Assembly (NCBI GenBank): GCA_013373595.1
Contig: JABXHO010000077.1
Location: 1-64,000 of the forward strand
Reading direction: 5' to 3'
Origin: Flavobacteriales bacterium
GTDB lineage: Bacteria; Bacteroidota; Bacteroidia; Flavobacteriales_D; Crocinitomicaceae
Length of the DNA stretch: 64,000 bases
The position numbers were made by a program, and so were the translations under genes. The notes beneath the pieces were generated by a model. That model was given only the letters and a program-made list of their open reading frames with translations, ran no database searches and was not told the DNA's origin. This document shows, piece by piece, positions 1 to 8,359 of this stretch (position 1 is its first letter; the number at the start of each line of letters is the position of its first letter).

Positions 1-1
1 C

Positions 2-478
2 CACTGGTTCCCTAAGATGTACGGAAAGATGATGAACAAGAAGTTGGGATATGCTCACTTCTGGATTACATTGGTTGGAGCTTACGGTGTATTCTTCCCA
101 ATGCACTTCGTTGGATTGGCAGGAGCGCCACGTCGTTATTACGATTACTCAGTATACGCAGAAAGCGATATCGATTCATACAATCAAATGATGGACTTGA
201 ACGTGATCATTACCGTGTTTGCCATTATCGCAGCACTTGGACAATTGATCTTCTTGTTCAACTTCTTCTACTCAATTTTCAGAGGACCGAAATCAATTCA
301 GAACCCTTGGAAAGCGAATACATTGGAGTGGACAACTCCAGTAGAGCACATCCACGGAAACTGGCCAGGAGAATTGCCAACAGTTCACAGATGGCCTTAC
401 GATTACTCGAAGCCTGGAGCAGAAGAGGACTTTATTCCTCAAATTGTTCCTTTAGCTGAAGGTGAGGTTGAGCACTAA
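2..478 (+). CDS. ctaD: cytochrome c oxidase subunit I, C-terminal part
   Basis: This is the 3' end of the gene; its 5' part lies before the window and the frame is open from base 2. It is the catalytic subunit of the aa3-type terminal oxidase, an inner-membrane proton pump that reduces O2. The visible part opens HWFPKMYGKMMN and continues with the conserved FFPMHFVGLAGAPRRYYDY stretch of the last COX1 helices, followed by one more membrane segment (about IITVFAIIAALGQLIFLF) and a hydrophilic tail with the PWKANTLEWTTP motif common in bacterial COX1. The other subunits and assembly factors are not adjacent downstream; they sit at 50.5-55.9 kb. A strong terminator follows. Identity is certain from family conservation; the missing half holds the heme and CuB ligands. 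Confidence 0.97.
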   Translation, partial: HWFPKMYGKMMNKKLGYAHFWITLVGAYGVFFPMHFVGLAGAPRRYYDYSVYAESDIDSYNQMMDLNVIITVFAIIAALGQLIFLFNFFYSIFRGPKSIQNPWKANTLEWTTPVEHIHGNWPGELPTVHRWPYDYSKPGAEEDFIPQIVPLAEGEVEH

Positions 479-500
479 AAACACATTACATTATAGAAAA

Positions 501-528
501 GGGCTGTCGTTGAGATAGCCCTTTTTTT
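501..528 (+). terminator. rho-independent terminator after ctaD
   Basis: An 8-bp stem (GGGCTGTC pairing with GATAGCCC, one G-U) with a short loop is followed by seven T. It lies 22 bases after the ctaD stop and ends the oxidase transcription unit. Confidence 0.9.
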
Positions 529-588
529 GTGGGGTAGCGGAAAGCCCCGTTTTTTATGTCGGAAATTACTATTTCAGGGCGTATTTTC

Positions 589-618
589 TTGAAAATTGGT
601 CGAGTTGCTGTACCTTAG
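589..618 (+). promoter_or_regulatory. putative Bacteroidota promoter for the tandem lipoprotein pair
   Basis: TTG at 589-591 and TACCTTAG at 611-618 are separated by 19 bases, fitting the TTTG-N19-TAnnTTTG pattern with one mismatch in the -7 box. The start codon lies 29 bases further on. Pattern match only. Confidence 0.5.
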
Positions 619-647
619 CGGAAATAAGTATTACTAACTGAATTACA

Positions 648-1226
648 ATGAAAAACACATTTTTAAAAATGGCTTTCGCTGCAGTGGCAATTATTGGAAT
701 TACTTCTGTATCAAGCTGTAAAAAAGGGGAGAACGATCCTTTTCTTTCGTTGAGATCACGTAAGGCACGTATCACTGGCGAGTGGAAATTGACAAAAGGA
801 ACAATTACCCAATCACAAACTTCAGGTGGAGTTACAGATTCTCAAGTAACAACCTATACTGAATCAACAAGTTCAACGGGTGGATTTACTTCGACGTATT
901 CTGAAACGCTCACTATCGAGAAGGACAATACATACGAAGTAGTGATCGTTGAGAACGGAGTAAGCAACACAATTCGCGGGAATTGGTACTTCTCTGGTAA
1001 AGTAAAAGATGCTGATTTGAAGAAGAAGGAAGCAATCGTTTTTAGTGAAACGCAATACATTTCTCCTTCAGGAACAACTCAATATACTGGACTTTACGCA
1101 GATCAAATCCTATTGATGGATCAACTTAAGAATAAAGAAGTAGTTTTTAAAGGTGACATCACTTACAGCGATAGTGATGGTGAGGCAGCTACATACAGCT
1201 ACGACCGTACTTTCGAAAAACAATAA
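648..1226 (+). CDS. lipocalin-like lipoprotein, copy 1 of a tandem pair
   Basis: A 192-residue predicted lipoprotein: a Lys-containing N-terminus, a hydrophobic stretch and a signal peptidase II site ending SVSSC at about residue 24, followed by KKGENDPFLSLRSRKAR. The mature part has ITGEWKL at its start and alternating short hydrophobic/polar strands, a pattern typical of small lipocalin-like Bacteroidota lipoproteins. The middle is Ser/Thr rich. The next gene is a clear paralog 25 bases downstream with the same ENDPFLSL, KNKE and FEKQ-end landmarks. Function is unknown; location is probably the outer membrane or surface. The lipocalin-like label is inference from length and strand pattern. 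Confidence 0.85.
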   Translation: MKNTFLKMAFAAVAIIGITSVSSCKKGENDPFLSLRSRKARITGEWKLTKGTITQSQTSGGVTDSQVTTYTESTSSTGGFTSTYSETLTIEKDNTYEVVIVENGVSNTIRGNWYFSGKVKDADLKKKEAIVFSETQYISPSGTTQYTGLYADQILLMDQLKNKEVVFKGDITYSDSDGEAATYSYDRTFEKQ

Positions 1227-1251
1227 TTGCTAACCAACAACAAGATTTAAG

Positions 1252-1827
1252 ATGAGCAAAAAAATTATATCATTCGTATTTTCAACATTGATTGTTTTGG
1301 GAGTAACGACTCTCACAAGCTGTAAAAAAGGTGAAAATGATCCGTTTTTATCGTTAAAATCAAGAAAAGCTAGAATTTCCGGTGAGTGGAAATTGGTAAG
1401 TGGATCAGAAACATCTTCGTATTCTTCTTCATCGTTTACTAGTTCTTCTGCGGCAACGTATACAGAAACGTCGTACATCTCAAATGGTTCAACCTATGCG
1501 TACTCAGAGAAAATGACGATCAACAAAGATGGAACCTACAAGATTGAGGTAACTTACGATGGGGACTTCTATACAATTACAGGAGATTGGTTCTTCGCAG
1601 GAGCAGTGAAAGATCTGGATTTGAAAAATAAAGAAGCAATTGTTTTCTCTACACAAGAATACAGCGATCCTTCCTACTCTGAAACGTATAATGGTTTCTA
1701 CTCTGGAGAAGTATATATCATCGACCAACTTAAGAACAAAGAAATGATCTTTAAGGGTGAGACTTCTAACTCTGGAAGCGGGTATGTTTCTAAAAACTCT
1801 TACGAGCGTATTTTTGAAAAGCAATAA
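1252..1827 (+). CDS. lipocalin-like lipoprotein, copy 2 of a tandem pair
   Basis: A 191-residue paralog of the preceding gene. Lipobox cysteine at about residue 24 (TLTSC), then KKGENDPFLSLKSRKAR and ISGEWKLVSG. The two proteins are most alike at the N-terminus (mature residues 1-25) and in the last 60 residues (EAIVFS, DQLKNKE, FKGE or FKGD, and the end FEKQ). The Ser/Thr-rich segment after GEWKL differs strongly and here is a run of Ser, Thr and Tyr. Such a pattern suggests a conserved scaffold with a variable middle. Co-transcribed with copy 1 and closed by a strong terminator. No function can be assigned. Confidence 0.85.
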   Translation: MSKKIISFVFSTLIVLGVTTLTSCKKGENDPFLSLKSRKARISGEWKLVSGSETSSYSSSSFTSSSAATYTETSYISNGSTYAYSEKMTINKDGTYKIEVTYDGDFYTITGDWFFAGAVKDLDLKNKEAIVFSTQEYSDPSYSETYNGFYSGEVYIIDQLKNKEMIFKGETSNSGSGYVSKNSYERIFEKQ

Positions 1828-1908
1828 GCCCCAACTTTTTCAACTGGTTCGAATGCTTGATTGTCTAGAGACATGAAATACTGAACGAGGAGAAAAGAAT
1901 ATTAATAA

Positions 1909-1940
1909 AGTCCTACTCGAACATCGAGTAGGACTTTTTT
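1909..1940 (+). terminator. rho-independent terminator after the lipoprotein pair
   Basis: A long perfect hairpin (AGTCCTACTCGA / TCGAGTAGGACT, loop ACA) followed by six T, about 80 bases after the second lipoprotein stop. Confidence 0.92.
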
Positions 1941-2092
1941 GCTGTGAGGAGGTGTGGTTAGGAGTTTCTATGCCCTCCTGAACATCTGCTCAAGACTTCA
2001 AAGAGTCGATTGAAATAAATATTTTTTTCCCTGTCATTAAACCTTTTTCACTTTCGTCTGTCCAACTATAACAGTACTTAAATAAAACTAAG

Positions 2093-3037
2093 ATGATTCA
2101 AACAAAAAGAATAAAGTTAATTGCAATTTTAGTAGCAATAATCAGTTTAGGAGCATGTAAAAAAGATGCGGATGTTGAGGAGGTATCTTCCGGTTCAAAT
2201 CCGGGTACAACTCTTGAAGAACCAGATCTAACACATTTACCTTTCGGAGGTGAATCTCCTAACAACATATTGATTCAAAACGAAGGTGACCCTCAACCTG
2301 ATTTTTTATCCCTATGGCTTTGTGGCTTGCCAGCAAATGGTGCAGGGAATAGTAATGCAGCCGACTGGACGAATCCTGATGGATCGTGGAACTATGACCT
2401 AAAACCACAAGTTGAAGGAAATATGTTGTGGCCACATGAGCTTGAAATTTATCTGGATGGCAATGGCAATCGCATCATTTCGGGAAATGGACTTCCTGAT
2501 CATCCAACCGGAATATTTCCAGTTACACCAGGAAGCGCAGCCTATCAATACGATGGAAATCCAAATGTGATTTCACCGCAAAATGTGCAGTATGTATTTG
2601 ATGCAATGCCGGTAGAAGCATCACAGCCAAGTTGCGTTCCATTTGGACCTTCTGGTATTTCTCTTACTGGATGTGCAATCTATCATGGTTCTTCAACTCT
2701 AGGAAATGATGCTGCAGCTCACGAAATGTTGGATCGTTTTGGAGGGCACACCGACGGAACTGAACGTTATCATTACCATTATCCTTCTGACGATCTGATG
2801 GATCACATTCAACCACACAATACTGGACATTCACCACTCACGGGTTATATGTTGGATGGATTTGGAATTTATGGTCCGTATGGTGAGAATGGTGAATTGT
2901 TAACATCCGCAGATCTCGATGAGTGTCATGGACACAAACACCCCGTAATGTGGGATGGAGAAATGGTCGACATTTATCATTACCACTGGACGTACGACTT
3001 CCCATATAATATTGGTTGTTTTAAAGGAAACCCTTAA
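2093..3037 (+). CDS. YHYH-domain lipoprotein
   Basis: A 314-residue predicted lipoprotein (signal residues 1-20, SLGAC lipobox, mature Cys-Lys-Lys). The C-terminal two thirds match the YHYH domain (PF14240), named after its repeated Tyr-His-Tyr-His motif: here RYHYHYPSDDL near residue 225 and IYHYHWTYDFPYNIGCF at the end, with GYMLDGFGIYGPYG between them. Dense His residues and conserved Cys suggest a metal-binding or redox fold, but the family has no established activity. The acidic N-terminal spacer (about residues 22-60) looks like a surface tether. It is followed 37 bases on by an arylsulfotransferase-like gene, so the two may form a unit of secreted proteins. Confidence 0.88.
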   Translation: MIQTKRIKLIAILVAIISLGACKKDADVEEVSSGSNPGTTLEEPDLTHLPFGGESPNNILIQNEGDPQPDFLSLWLCGLPANGAGNSNAADWTNPDGSWNYDLKPQVEGNMLWPHELEIYLDGNGNRIISGNGLPDHPTGIFPVTPGSAAYQYDGNPNVISPQNVQYVFDAMPVEASQPSCVPFGPSGISLTGCAIYHGSSTLGNDAAAHEMLDRFGGHTDGTERYHYHYPSDDLMDHIQPHNTGHSPLTGYMLDGFGIYGPYGENGELLTSADLDECHGHKHPVMWDGEMVDIYHYHWTYDFPYNIGCFKGNP

Positions 3038-3074
3038 TTCATAGTACCTATAAATCAATCAATTTCTATCAAAT

Positions 3075-4736
3075 ATGAGATTAAACGTTATGAAATATAT
3101 CATTTCAACATGTCTGTTAATGTTCCTAACATTGAATGTAAGTTGGGGACAGAGCACCGTCGGATTAACTGAATATACAAGCGGCAACAAAGAGGGATTT
3201 GTTCTCTTTTCCCCAATGACATCTTCGAATACCTATCTAATTGATAAATGTGGTGAAAAGGTTCATCAATGGTCAACAAGTTCGTATCGACCAGCACTCT
3301 CGGTAACTCTTCTTGAAGATGGCTCGTTGGTGCGCACCGGTAAATTGGATAATCCCAATTTTAATGAAGGAGGTAGTGGAGGCATCATTGAACGCTTTGA
3401 TTGGGATGGGAACCTGACCTGGAATTACACGATATCCGATACCGACAACTGCCTTCATCACGACATTAAAGTACTACCTAACGGGAATATTTTGTGTATT
3501 GTTTGGGATCGTTATACGAAACAGGAAGCGGTACAAAATGGTAAAGACACCTCATACAATCAACAGTATTTGTGGAGTGAAAAGATCGTAGAATTACAGC
3601 CTGTTGGAAATAATAACGCAACTGTAGTTTGGGAATGGAAGCTGTTCGACCATTTAATTCAGGAAAACGACAACACGCAATTGAATTATGGAGTGGTTTC
3701 GGAACATCCTGAGTTGATAGACATAAATTACTTTCCAGGTGCCCCAAATACAGCTGACTGGATTCATTTTAATTCAATTGATTATAATCCCGACTTGGAT
3801 CAGATTCTTGTTAGTTCTCATCGGATGTGCGAGGTGTGGATAATTGATCATAGCACCACAACAGCCGAAGCAGCAACGCACACGGGAGGGAACTCAGGAA
3901 TGGGAGGAGATCTTCTTTATCGATGGGGAAATCCCCAAGCCTATTCACGAGGGACTGGTGCCAACAAGGTATTTTACGGTCAACACCATGCAACATGGAT
4001 TCCAAACGGCTATCCAAACGAAGGAAAGATCATGGTGTTCAATAACGGTTTGGGAAGATTGGGAGATTATTCTTCAATTGATATTATTATTCCTCCTTTA
4101 AATGCGTCGAATACCTACGATGTGCCTTCAAGCACTCCATTTTTGCCAACAGGGTTGGACTGGAGCTATGTTTCAAATCCGCAATCTGATTTTTACAGCA
4201 GTAATATTTCAGGTGTATATCCTCTCGATAACGGATCATTCATGATTACAGAAGGGACCTCTGGACGTTTTTTTGAAATCAACCCTTTTCAGCAGAAGCT
4301 TTGGGAATATGTAAACCCTGTATTTTCGGGTGGAATAGCGAATCAAGGTGATACGGTAACAGGCAATCCTGTTTTTCGCTGTGAGTTTTACAATTCGGAT
4401 TACGAAGCTTTTGTTGGCAAAGACTTGACGCCCCAGGGTGAAATTGAATTGAATCCAATGACTCCGTCAATGTGTGAATTAGTGGGCATAGCACAGGTAG
4501 AAAATGAAACAAGTTTTTCATTATTTCCCAATCCGTTTACAACTGAATTGCATTATTCTATTGGAGATGAAAATGAAGGTGTTTTTGAGTTATATGATGC
4601 TTTAGGCACACGTGTTATACAGGAACCCGTTCAACATTCAGGAATGATTAAAACGAATTTCTTGCCCGCTGGAATGTATTATTATCAACTCAAAGTTGGC
4701 TCGAAAATAGTCACAGGAAAATTAGTGAAACCGTAA
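3075..4736 (+). CDS. arylsulfotransferase-family secreted protein with T9SS sorting domain
   Basis: A 553-residue secreted protein. Signal peptide of about 25 residues ends near VSWGQ; a second in-frame ATG at 3090 gives a more usual signal length. Residues about 30-460 resemble the bacterial arylsulfotransferase/ASST beta-propeller (PF05935): LIDKCGEKVHQW, HHDIKVLPNGNILC, DWIHFNSIDYNPDLD, YGQHHATWIPNG, and a late TEGTSGRFFEINP. Those His-containing blade motifs match the family's general layout; I cannot verify the catalytic histidine. The last 75 residues are a T9SS type A sorting domain (SLFPNPFTTELHY through LPAGMYYYQL to GKLVKP). It is thus exported by the type IX system and probably surface bound or released. 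Many Bacteroidota members of this group may not be sulfotransferases. Confidence 0.85.
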   Translation: MRLNVMKYIISTCLLMFLTLNVSWGQSTVGLTEYTSGNKEGFVLFSPMTSSNTYLIDKCGEKVHQWSTSSYRPALSVTLLEDGSLVRTGKLDNPNFNEGGSGGIIERFDWDGNLTWNYTISDTDNCLHHDIKVLPNGNILCIVWDRYTKQEAVQNGKDTSYNQQYLWSEKIVELQPVGNNNATVVWEWKLFDHLIQENDNTQLNYGVVSEHPELIDINYFPGAPNTADWIHFNSIDYNPDLDQILVSSHRMCEVWIIDHSTTTAEAATHTGGNSGMGGDLLYRWGNPQAYSRGTGANKVFYGQHHATWIPNGYPNEGKIMVFNNGLGRLGDYSSIDIIIPPLNASNTYDVPSSTPFLPTGLDWSYVSNPQSDFYSSNISGVYPLDNGSFMITEGTSGRFFEINPFQQKLWEYVNPVFSGGIANQGDTVTGNPVFRCEFYNSDYEAFVGKDLTPQGEIELNPMTPSMCELVGIAQVENETSFSLFPNPFTTELHYSIGDENEGVFELYDALGTRVIQEPVQHSGMIKTNFLPAGMYYYQLKVGSKIVTGKLVKP

Positions 4737-4753
4737 AAAAACATAAATCATTC

Positions 4754-4871
4754 TGAGCAAATAGGTAATCGCTGCTATAAATAATTGACCGAATTAGATA
4801 GTGGTGAGAACTTATTTGCTCTTACAATTCAATACCACCATCAGTTGCTGTGTCGTGAATCCAACAGCAAC
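4754..4871. repeat. nested inverted repeats upstream of ruvB
   Basis: Two perfect inverted repeats lie in the 228-base gap before ruvB: GAGCAAATA at 4755-4763 against TATTTGCTC at 4813-4821, and GTTGCTGT at 4844-4851 against ACAGCAAC at 4864-4871. Neither has a T tract, so they are poor terminators. They could be a regulatory RNA structure or remnants; nothing else is seen in the gap apart from a TACCTTTA box at 4922-4929 that could be the ruvB -7 element. Confidence 0.45.
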
Positions 4872-4964
4872 CCGATCCAAAAATCAGGGAATAGGACAAT
4901 CCGAAAATCGAACCAAAATACTACCTTTACCTATTCTCAACAATAAACACATTTGTACTAGATT

Positions 4965-5987
4965 TTGGAGGATTCATTCGATTATAGAGAAGAAGCAAAC
5001 AGCAATTCGCACGAGGACTACGACAAAGTATTGCGCCCGAAACGGCTCGAAGATTTTGCTGGTCAACCGAAAGTGGTAGATAATTTACGTGTGTTTGTGG
5101 AAGCGGCAACTCTCCGAAATGAACCGCTCGATCATGTTTTGCTACACGGACCTCCGGGATTGGGAAAAACAACTTTAGCAAACATCATTGCGAATGAGCT
5201 TGGGGTGAATTGCAAAATTACAAGCGGTCCTGTGTTGGATAAACCGGGAGATCTCGCTGGATTGCTAACCAATCTCGAACGCGGAGATGTTTTGTTTATT
5301 GATGAAATTCATCGACTTAGCCCTGTAATTGAAGAATACTTGTATTCGGCGATGGAAGATTACTGCATCGATATCATGATTGATAGCGGACCCAATGCAC
5401 GCACTGTACAAATTGAACTGAATCCGTTTACACTAATTGGAGCAACCACTCGATCTGGTTTGCTAACATCACCGCTACGTGCACGATTTGGGATCAATTC
5501 CAGATTGCAGTACTACGACTCAAAAACGCTCACGTTGATTGTGGAACGATCGTCCAGCTTATTGGATATTCCCATCAAGGAAGAAGCGGCGTATCAAATC
5601 GCAAGTCGAAGTCGAGGAACACCCCGTATTGCCAATGCTTTGCTGCGTAGAGTGCGCGATTTTGCTCAAATTAAAGGGGATGGAACCATTACATTGGACA
5701 TCACGAACTTCGCTTTGGAAGCATTGAACGTTGATCAAAATGGATTGGATGAAATGGACAATAAGATTCTAACGACCATTATCGATAAATTCAGCGGAGG
5801 ACCTGTTGGAATGACAACGATTGCGACAGCAATTGGAGAGAATGCAGGAACTTTAGAAGAAGTATACGAGCCATTTTTGATTCAGGAAGGATTCTTGTTA
5901 CGCACGCCTCGCGGACGAAAGGTGACGGAAAAAGCGTACAAACACTTGGGGAAGGACAAGGGCTGGACACAAGGGGGACTTTTTTAA
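4965..5987 (+). CDS. ruvB: Holliday junction branch migration helicase RuvB
   Basis: A 340-residue AAA+ ATPase, the motor of the RuvABC complex that migrates Holliday junctions in recombination repair. Visible motifs: Walker [11 protein letters not shown] at residues 61-70, Walker B FIDEIH at 111-116, sensor GATTRSGLL, arginine-finger region SPLRARFG, and the C-terminal winged helix ending [17 protein letters not shown]. Length is normal. The start appears to be TTG at 4965: the family N-terminus ([17 protein letters not shown]) begins around residue 18 and no ATG lies between. A small unknown gene follows 6 bases later. ruvB following ctaD is a familiar Flavobacteria order, here separated by four accessory genes. 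Confidence 0.97.
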   Translation: MEDSFDYREEANSNSHEDYDKVLRPKRLEDFAGQPKVVDNLRVFVEAATLRNEPLDHVLLHGPPGLGKTTLANIIANELGVNCKITSGPVLDKPGDLAGLLTNLERGDVLFIDEIHRLSPVIEEYLYSAMEDYCIDIMIDSGPNARTVQIELNPFTLIGATTRSGLLTSPLRARFGINSRLQYYDSKTLTLIVERSSSLLDIPIKEEAAYQIASRSRGTPRIANALLRRVRDFAQIKGDGTITLDITNFALEALNVDQNGLDEMDNKILTTIIDKFSGGPVGMTTIATAIGENAGTLEEVYEPFLIQEGFLLRTPRGRKVTEKAYKHLGKDKGWTQGGLF

Positions 5988-5993
5988 TCGACT

Positions 5994-6554
5994 ATGGAAT
6001 TTCAACTTGAATCCAACGATCCACTAACAATTGATATTGTAGAATCTGGCGTTGTGTCTTGGGAAGATTTGATTCGTTGCGTAAAGAATTTCCATTACGG
6101 AAGAAACGCGAATCGATCAGATGTTTCATTGGTTTGGTACGAACGAAAAGGAACGTGTAGTTCAAAGCATGCATTTCTGAAACACATAGCCGATCTAAAC
6201 AAGGTTCCAAATGTCGATTTGATCCTGTGTCTCTACAAAATGAATGCTGAAAACACAGAAAGTGTGGGAACCGTACTCAATGAATTTAACATTGATTTCC
6301 TGCCTGAAGCACATTGCTACCTTCGTTTCAAAAATGAACCGATTGATGTCACCACGAAGTCCTCAGATTTTTCCAAAATCGAGTCAGATATCCTCGAAGA
6401 ACAAGTGATTCAGCCCGAACAAGTCAACACATTTAAAGTCAATTACCACAAAGCGTATATGAAAAAATGGGGCGAAACAAATCACCCCACTTTACCATTC
6501 GAAATACTATGGACCATCCGAGAAAAATGTATTTCTCAGTTGGGTAACGCTTAA
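5994..6554 (+). CDS. unknown protein with transglutaminase-like Cys/His/Asp layout
   Basis: A 186-residue cytoplasmic protein (no signal or membrane segment) starting 6 bases after ruvB, so probably co-transcribed. I do not recognise a named family with certainty. The sequence shows a GTCSSKHAFL motif near residue 53, EAHCYLRF near residue 105 and PIDVT about ten residues later. That Cys ... His ... Asp order, with Gly-x-Cys preceding a helix, is the layout of transglutaminase-like/NlpC-type cysteine hydrolases. This is a pattern-based guess; the protein is shorter than most such domains. The end is Trp and Lys rich (WGETNHPTLPFEILW). Confidence 0.72.
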   Translation: MEFQLESNDPLTIDIVESGVVSWEDLIRCVKNFHYGRNANRSDVSLVWYERKGTCSSKHAFLKHIADLNKVPNVDLILCLYKMNAENTESVGTVLNEFNIDFLPEAHCYLRFKNEPIDVTTKSSDFSKIESDILEEQVIQPEQVNTFKVNYHKAYMKKWGETNHPTLPFEILWTIREKCISQLGNA

Positions 6555-6557
6555 GCG

Positions 6558-7088
6558 CTAGAAGAAAGTAACGTCTTCCAGCTTAACAACGGGCTTAAGA
6601 CGATAAGTCGAATTTCCCTGCTCCACAATTGAATGGTCAGCGTCAAAATCAATCAAAATTTCTACAGAATCGCCAGGATTAACGTTGGTGTTTACGTTAA
6701 TTTTCAATCCCGTTTTATCTTGACTGCTTAATTCGAGTGGATACGAAACACTGTCAACTACGACCGTATTTTGTGCCCCGAGAATTAAACGCATTTGCTG
6801 AATGTCTCCCGCAGGAATGACGTTCGGATCAACAAGTACCGCTGTTACATCATTTTGTAAGTCCAATAAGTTGTAAATTCCTGTAGCCGTAGGAAGCGAT
6901 GTCCAACCACCACCGTTGCTATAATGAATTTCTGTTCCCACTACTTCAACGTTCACTGAGTCATAATCGCCCGGTGCGTCGGTCATTTTCACCGAGAAAT
7001 ACGCGTTTCCAGATTTGTCTTTACCACAAGAATACAAAGTGGCCGAAGCGAGAAGGAGAAGGAAGAAGATAGATGATGCTTTTTTCAT
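6558..7088 (-). CDS. DUF4382 lipoprotein
   Basis: A predicted lipoprotein of 176 residues. The longer reading frame begins further upstream, but the start at 7088 gives a proper signal (MKKASSIFFLLLLASATLYSC), so I chose it. The mature part matches DUF4382: YFSVKMTDAPGDYDSVNVEVVGTEIHY at its start, a LLDLQNDVTAVLVDP middle strand and IDFDADHSIVEQGNSTYRLKPVVKL at its end, a beta-sandwich-like domain of unknown role found in Bacteroidota surface lipoproteins. It runs convergent to the ruvB unit, ending 3 bases from the preceding stop, and divergent from queG. Confidence 0.85.
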   Translation of the reverse strand: MKKASSIFFLLLLASATLYSCGKDKSGNAYFSVKMTDAPGDYDSVNVEVVGTEIHYSNGGGWTSLPTATGIYNLLDLQNDVTAVLVDPNVIPAGDIQQMRLILGAQNTVVVDSVSYPLELSSQDKTGLKINVNTNVNPGDSVEILIDFDADHSIVEQGNSTYRLKPVVKLEDVTFF

Positions 7089-7244
7089 GTTTTTAGTTTT
7101 GTCAATTATTATTCGATAAGTATGGCATCGATTAGTCAAAAGTTGAGCCAATTCATTTAATAGTCTGATTAACAATAATTAGCTAAAACTAAAGTCAACA
7201 GAAAACCACCAAATTGAACAGCATTTTTTCAAATTGAAAAAGAA

Positions 7245-8243
7245 ATGGAGGATTCCGTGCGACGAATAGAGTGGCTGTTGATCAAGTACATTATCTTTAC
7301 AGAAGTGAATCAAACAGCCCAACACCATACCGATCTTATTAAGCAAAAGGCAGCCGAATTGGGTTTTCAGTTCTGTGGAATTTCCAAAGCAGATTTTTTG
7401 GAGAAGGAAGCACGCGAGTTGGATCAATGGTTGAAAGCGGGAAACCACGGGAAAATGACGTACATGGAAAACCATTTCGACAAACGTTTGGACCCACGAT
7501 TGCTTGTTGATGACGCCAAAAGCATTGTTTCGCTAATGCTGAATTATTTCCCAGATCAAACACAGGAAGATAAAGACGCTCCCCAAATTTCGAAGTACGC
7601 ATACGGAATGGATTATCACTTTGTGATCAAAGACAAACTCAAAGAATTGTTCGCTTTTATTCATGAAGAAATTGGTGAAGTAGGAGGGAGAATGTTTGTG
7701 GATTCTGCACCCGTAATGGATAAGGCGTGGGCGAAGCGATCTGGTTTGGGATGGATGGGAAAAAACACGAACATCATTCACCCAAAAAATGGTTCGTTCT
7801 TTTTCATTGCTGAGTTGATTTTAGATCTCGAATTGGAATATGACGGCCCGATGAAGGATTATTGTGGAACGTGTACGGCATGCATTGACCATTGTCCAAC
7901 GGATGCTATTGTAGAACCCTACGTAGTCGACGGATCGAAGTGCATTTCCTATCTCACCATCGAACTTAAAGATGAATTGCTTCCGAAAGAATTTCAAGGC
8001 AAAATGGACAACTGGATGTTCGGCTGCGATGTGTGTCAAGATGTATGTCCATGGAACCGATTCTCGAAACCACATAACGAACCGATGTTCAATCCACACG
8101 AAAATTTACTGCGGATGTCCAAAGCAGATTGGCACGATCTCACCGAAGAAGTCTTCCGCGAACTCTTCCGAAAAAGCGCCGTAAAACGAGCGAAATTCTC
8201 TGGATTAAGTCGAAATTTGCGATTTTTAAAAGGTGAATCATAG
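7245..8243 (+). CDS. queG: epoxyqueuosine reductase QueG
   Basis: Cobalamin- and iron-sulfur-dependent enzyme catalysing the last step of queuosine biosynthesis in tRNA, epoxyqueuosine to queuosine. Motifs: [23 protein letters not shown] at residues 152-174 (family signature with the catalytic Asp), first 4Fe-4S set [12 protein letters not shown] at 207-218, isolated C233, second set [10 protein letters not shown] at 261-270. The C-terminus ends with the usual [11 protein letters not shown] helix. The first 20 residues exceed family length; a GTG at 7305 preceded by TATCTTTA at 7292-7299 is an alternative start that fits the family better, and in that case the leader would be very short. queA, the preceding step, is at 49.3 kb, not adjacent. 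Confidence 0.96.
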   Translation: MEDSVRRIEWLLIKYIIFTEVNQTAQHHTDLIKQKAAELGFQFCGISKADFLEKEARELDQWLKAGNHGKMTYMENHFDKRLDPRLLVDDAKSIVSLMLNYFPDQTQEDKDAPQISKYAYGMDYHFVIKDKLKELFAFIHEEIGEVGGRMFVDSAPVMDKAWAKRSGLGWMGKNTNIIHPKNGSFFFIAELILDLELEYDGPMKDYCGTCTACIDHCPTDAIVEPYVVDGSKCISYLTIELKDELLPKEFQGKMDNWMFGCDVCQDVCPWNRFSKPHNEPMFNPHENLLRMSKADWHDLTEEVFRELFRKSAVKRAKFSGLSRNLRFLKGES

Positions 8244-8272
8244 AATTTCTGGGTTCAAAAGAGCCAACTTAG

Positions 8273-8304
8273 CAAGGTCTAGGAGTCAGGTAATCGTAAT
8301 GGTG
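8273..8304. repeat. direct repeat, left copy
   Basis: A 32-base sequence nearly identical to 9059-9090, with 28 of 32 matches and all four differences C/T. It includes AGGAGTCAGGTAATCG. The right copy covers the last codons of the DUF5995 gene, so this left copy is a displaced duplicate of that gene end. Together they bracket the split membrane protein gene. Confidence 0.85.
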
Positions 8305-8359
8305 AATGTTGAATCCACCGAAAAGACGATTAACTAATTTTTCTAAATTAGAAGAGTAT

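Noticed and set aside
4801-5079. A 92-codon frame overlapping the ruvB start
   Set aside because: Basic, low-complexity product without family features; it overlaps a firm gene in another frame.
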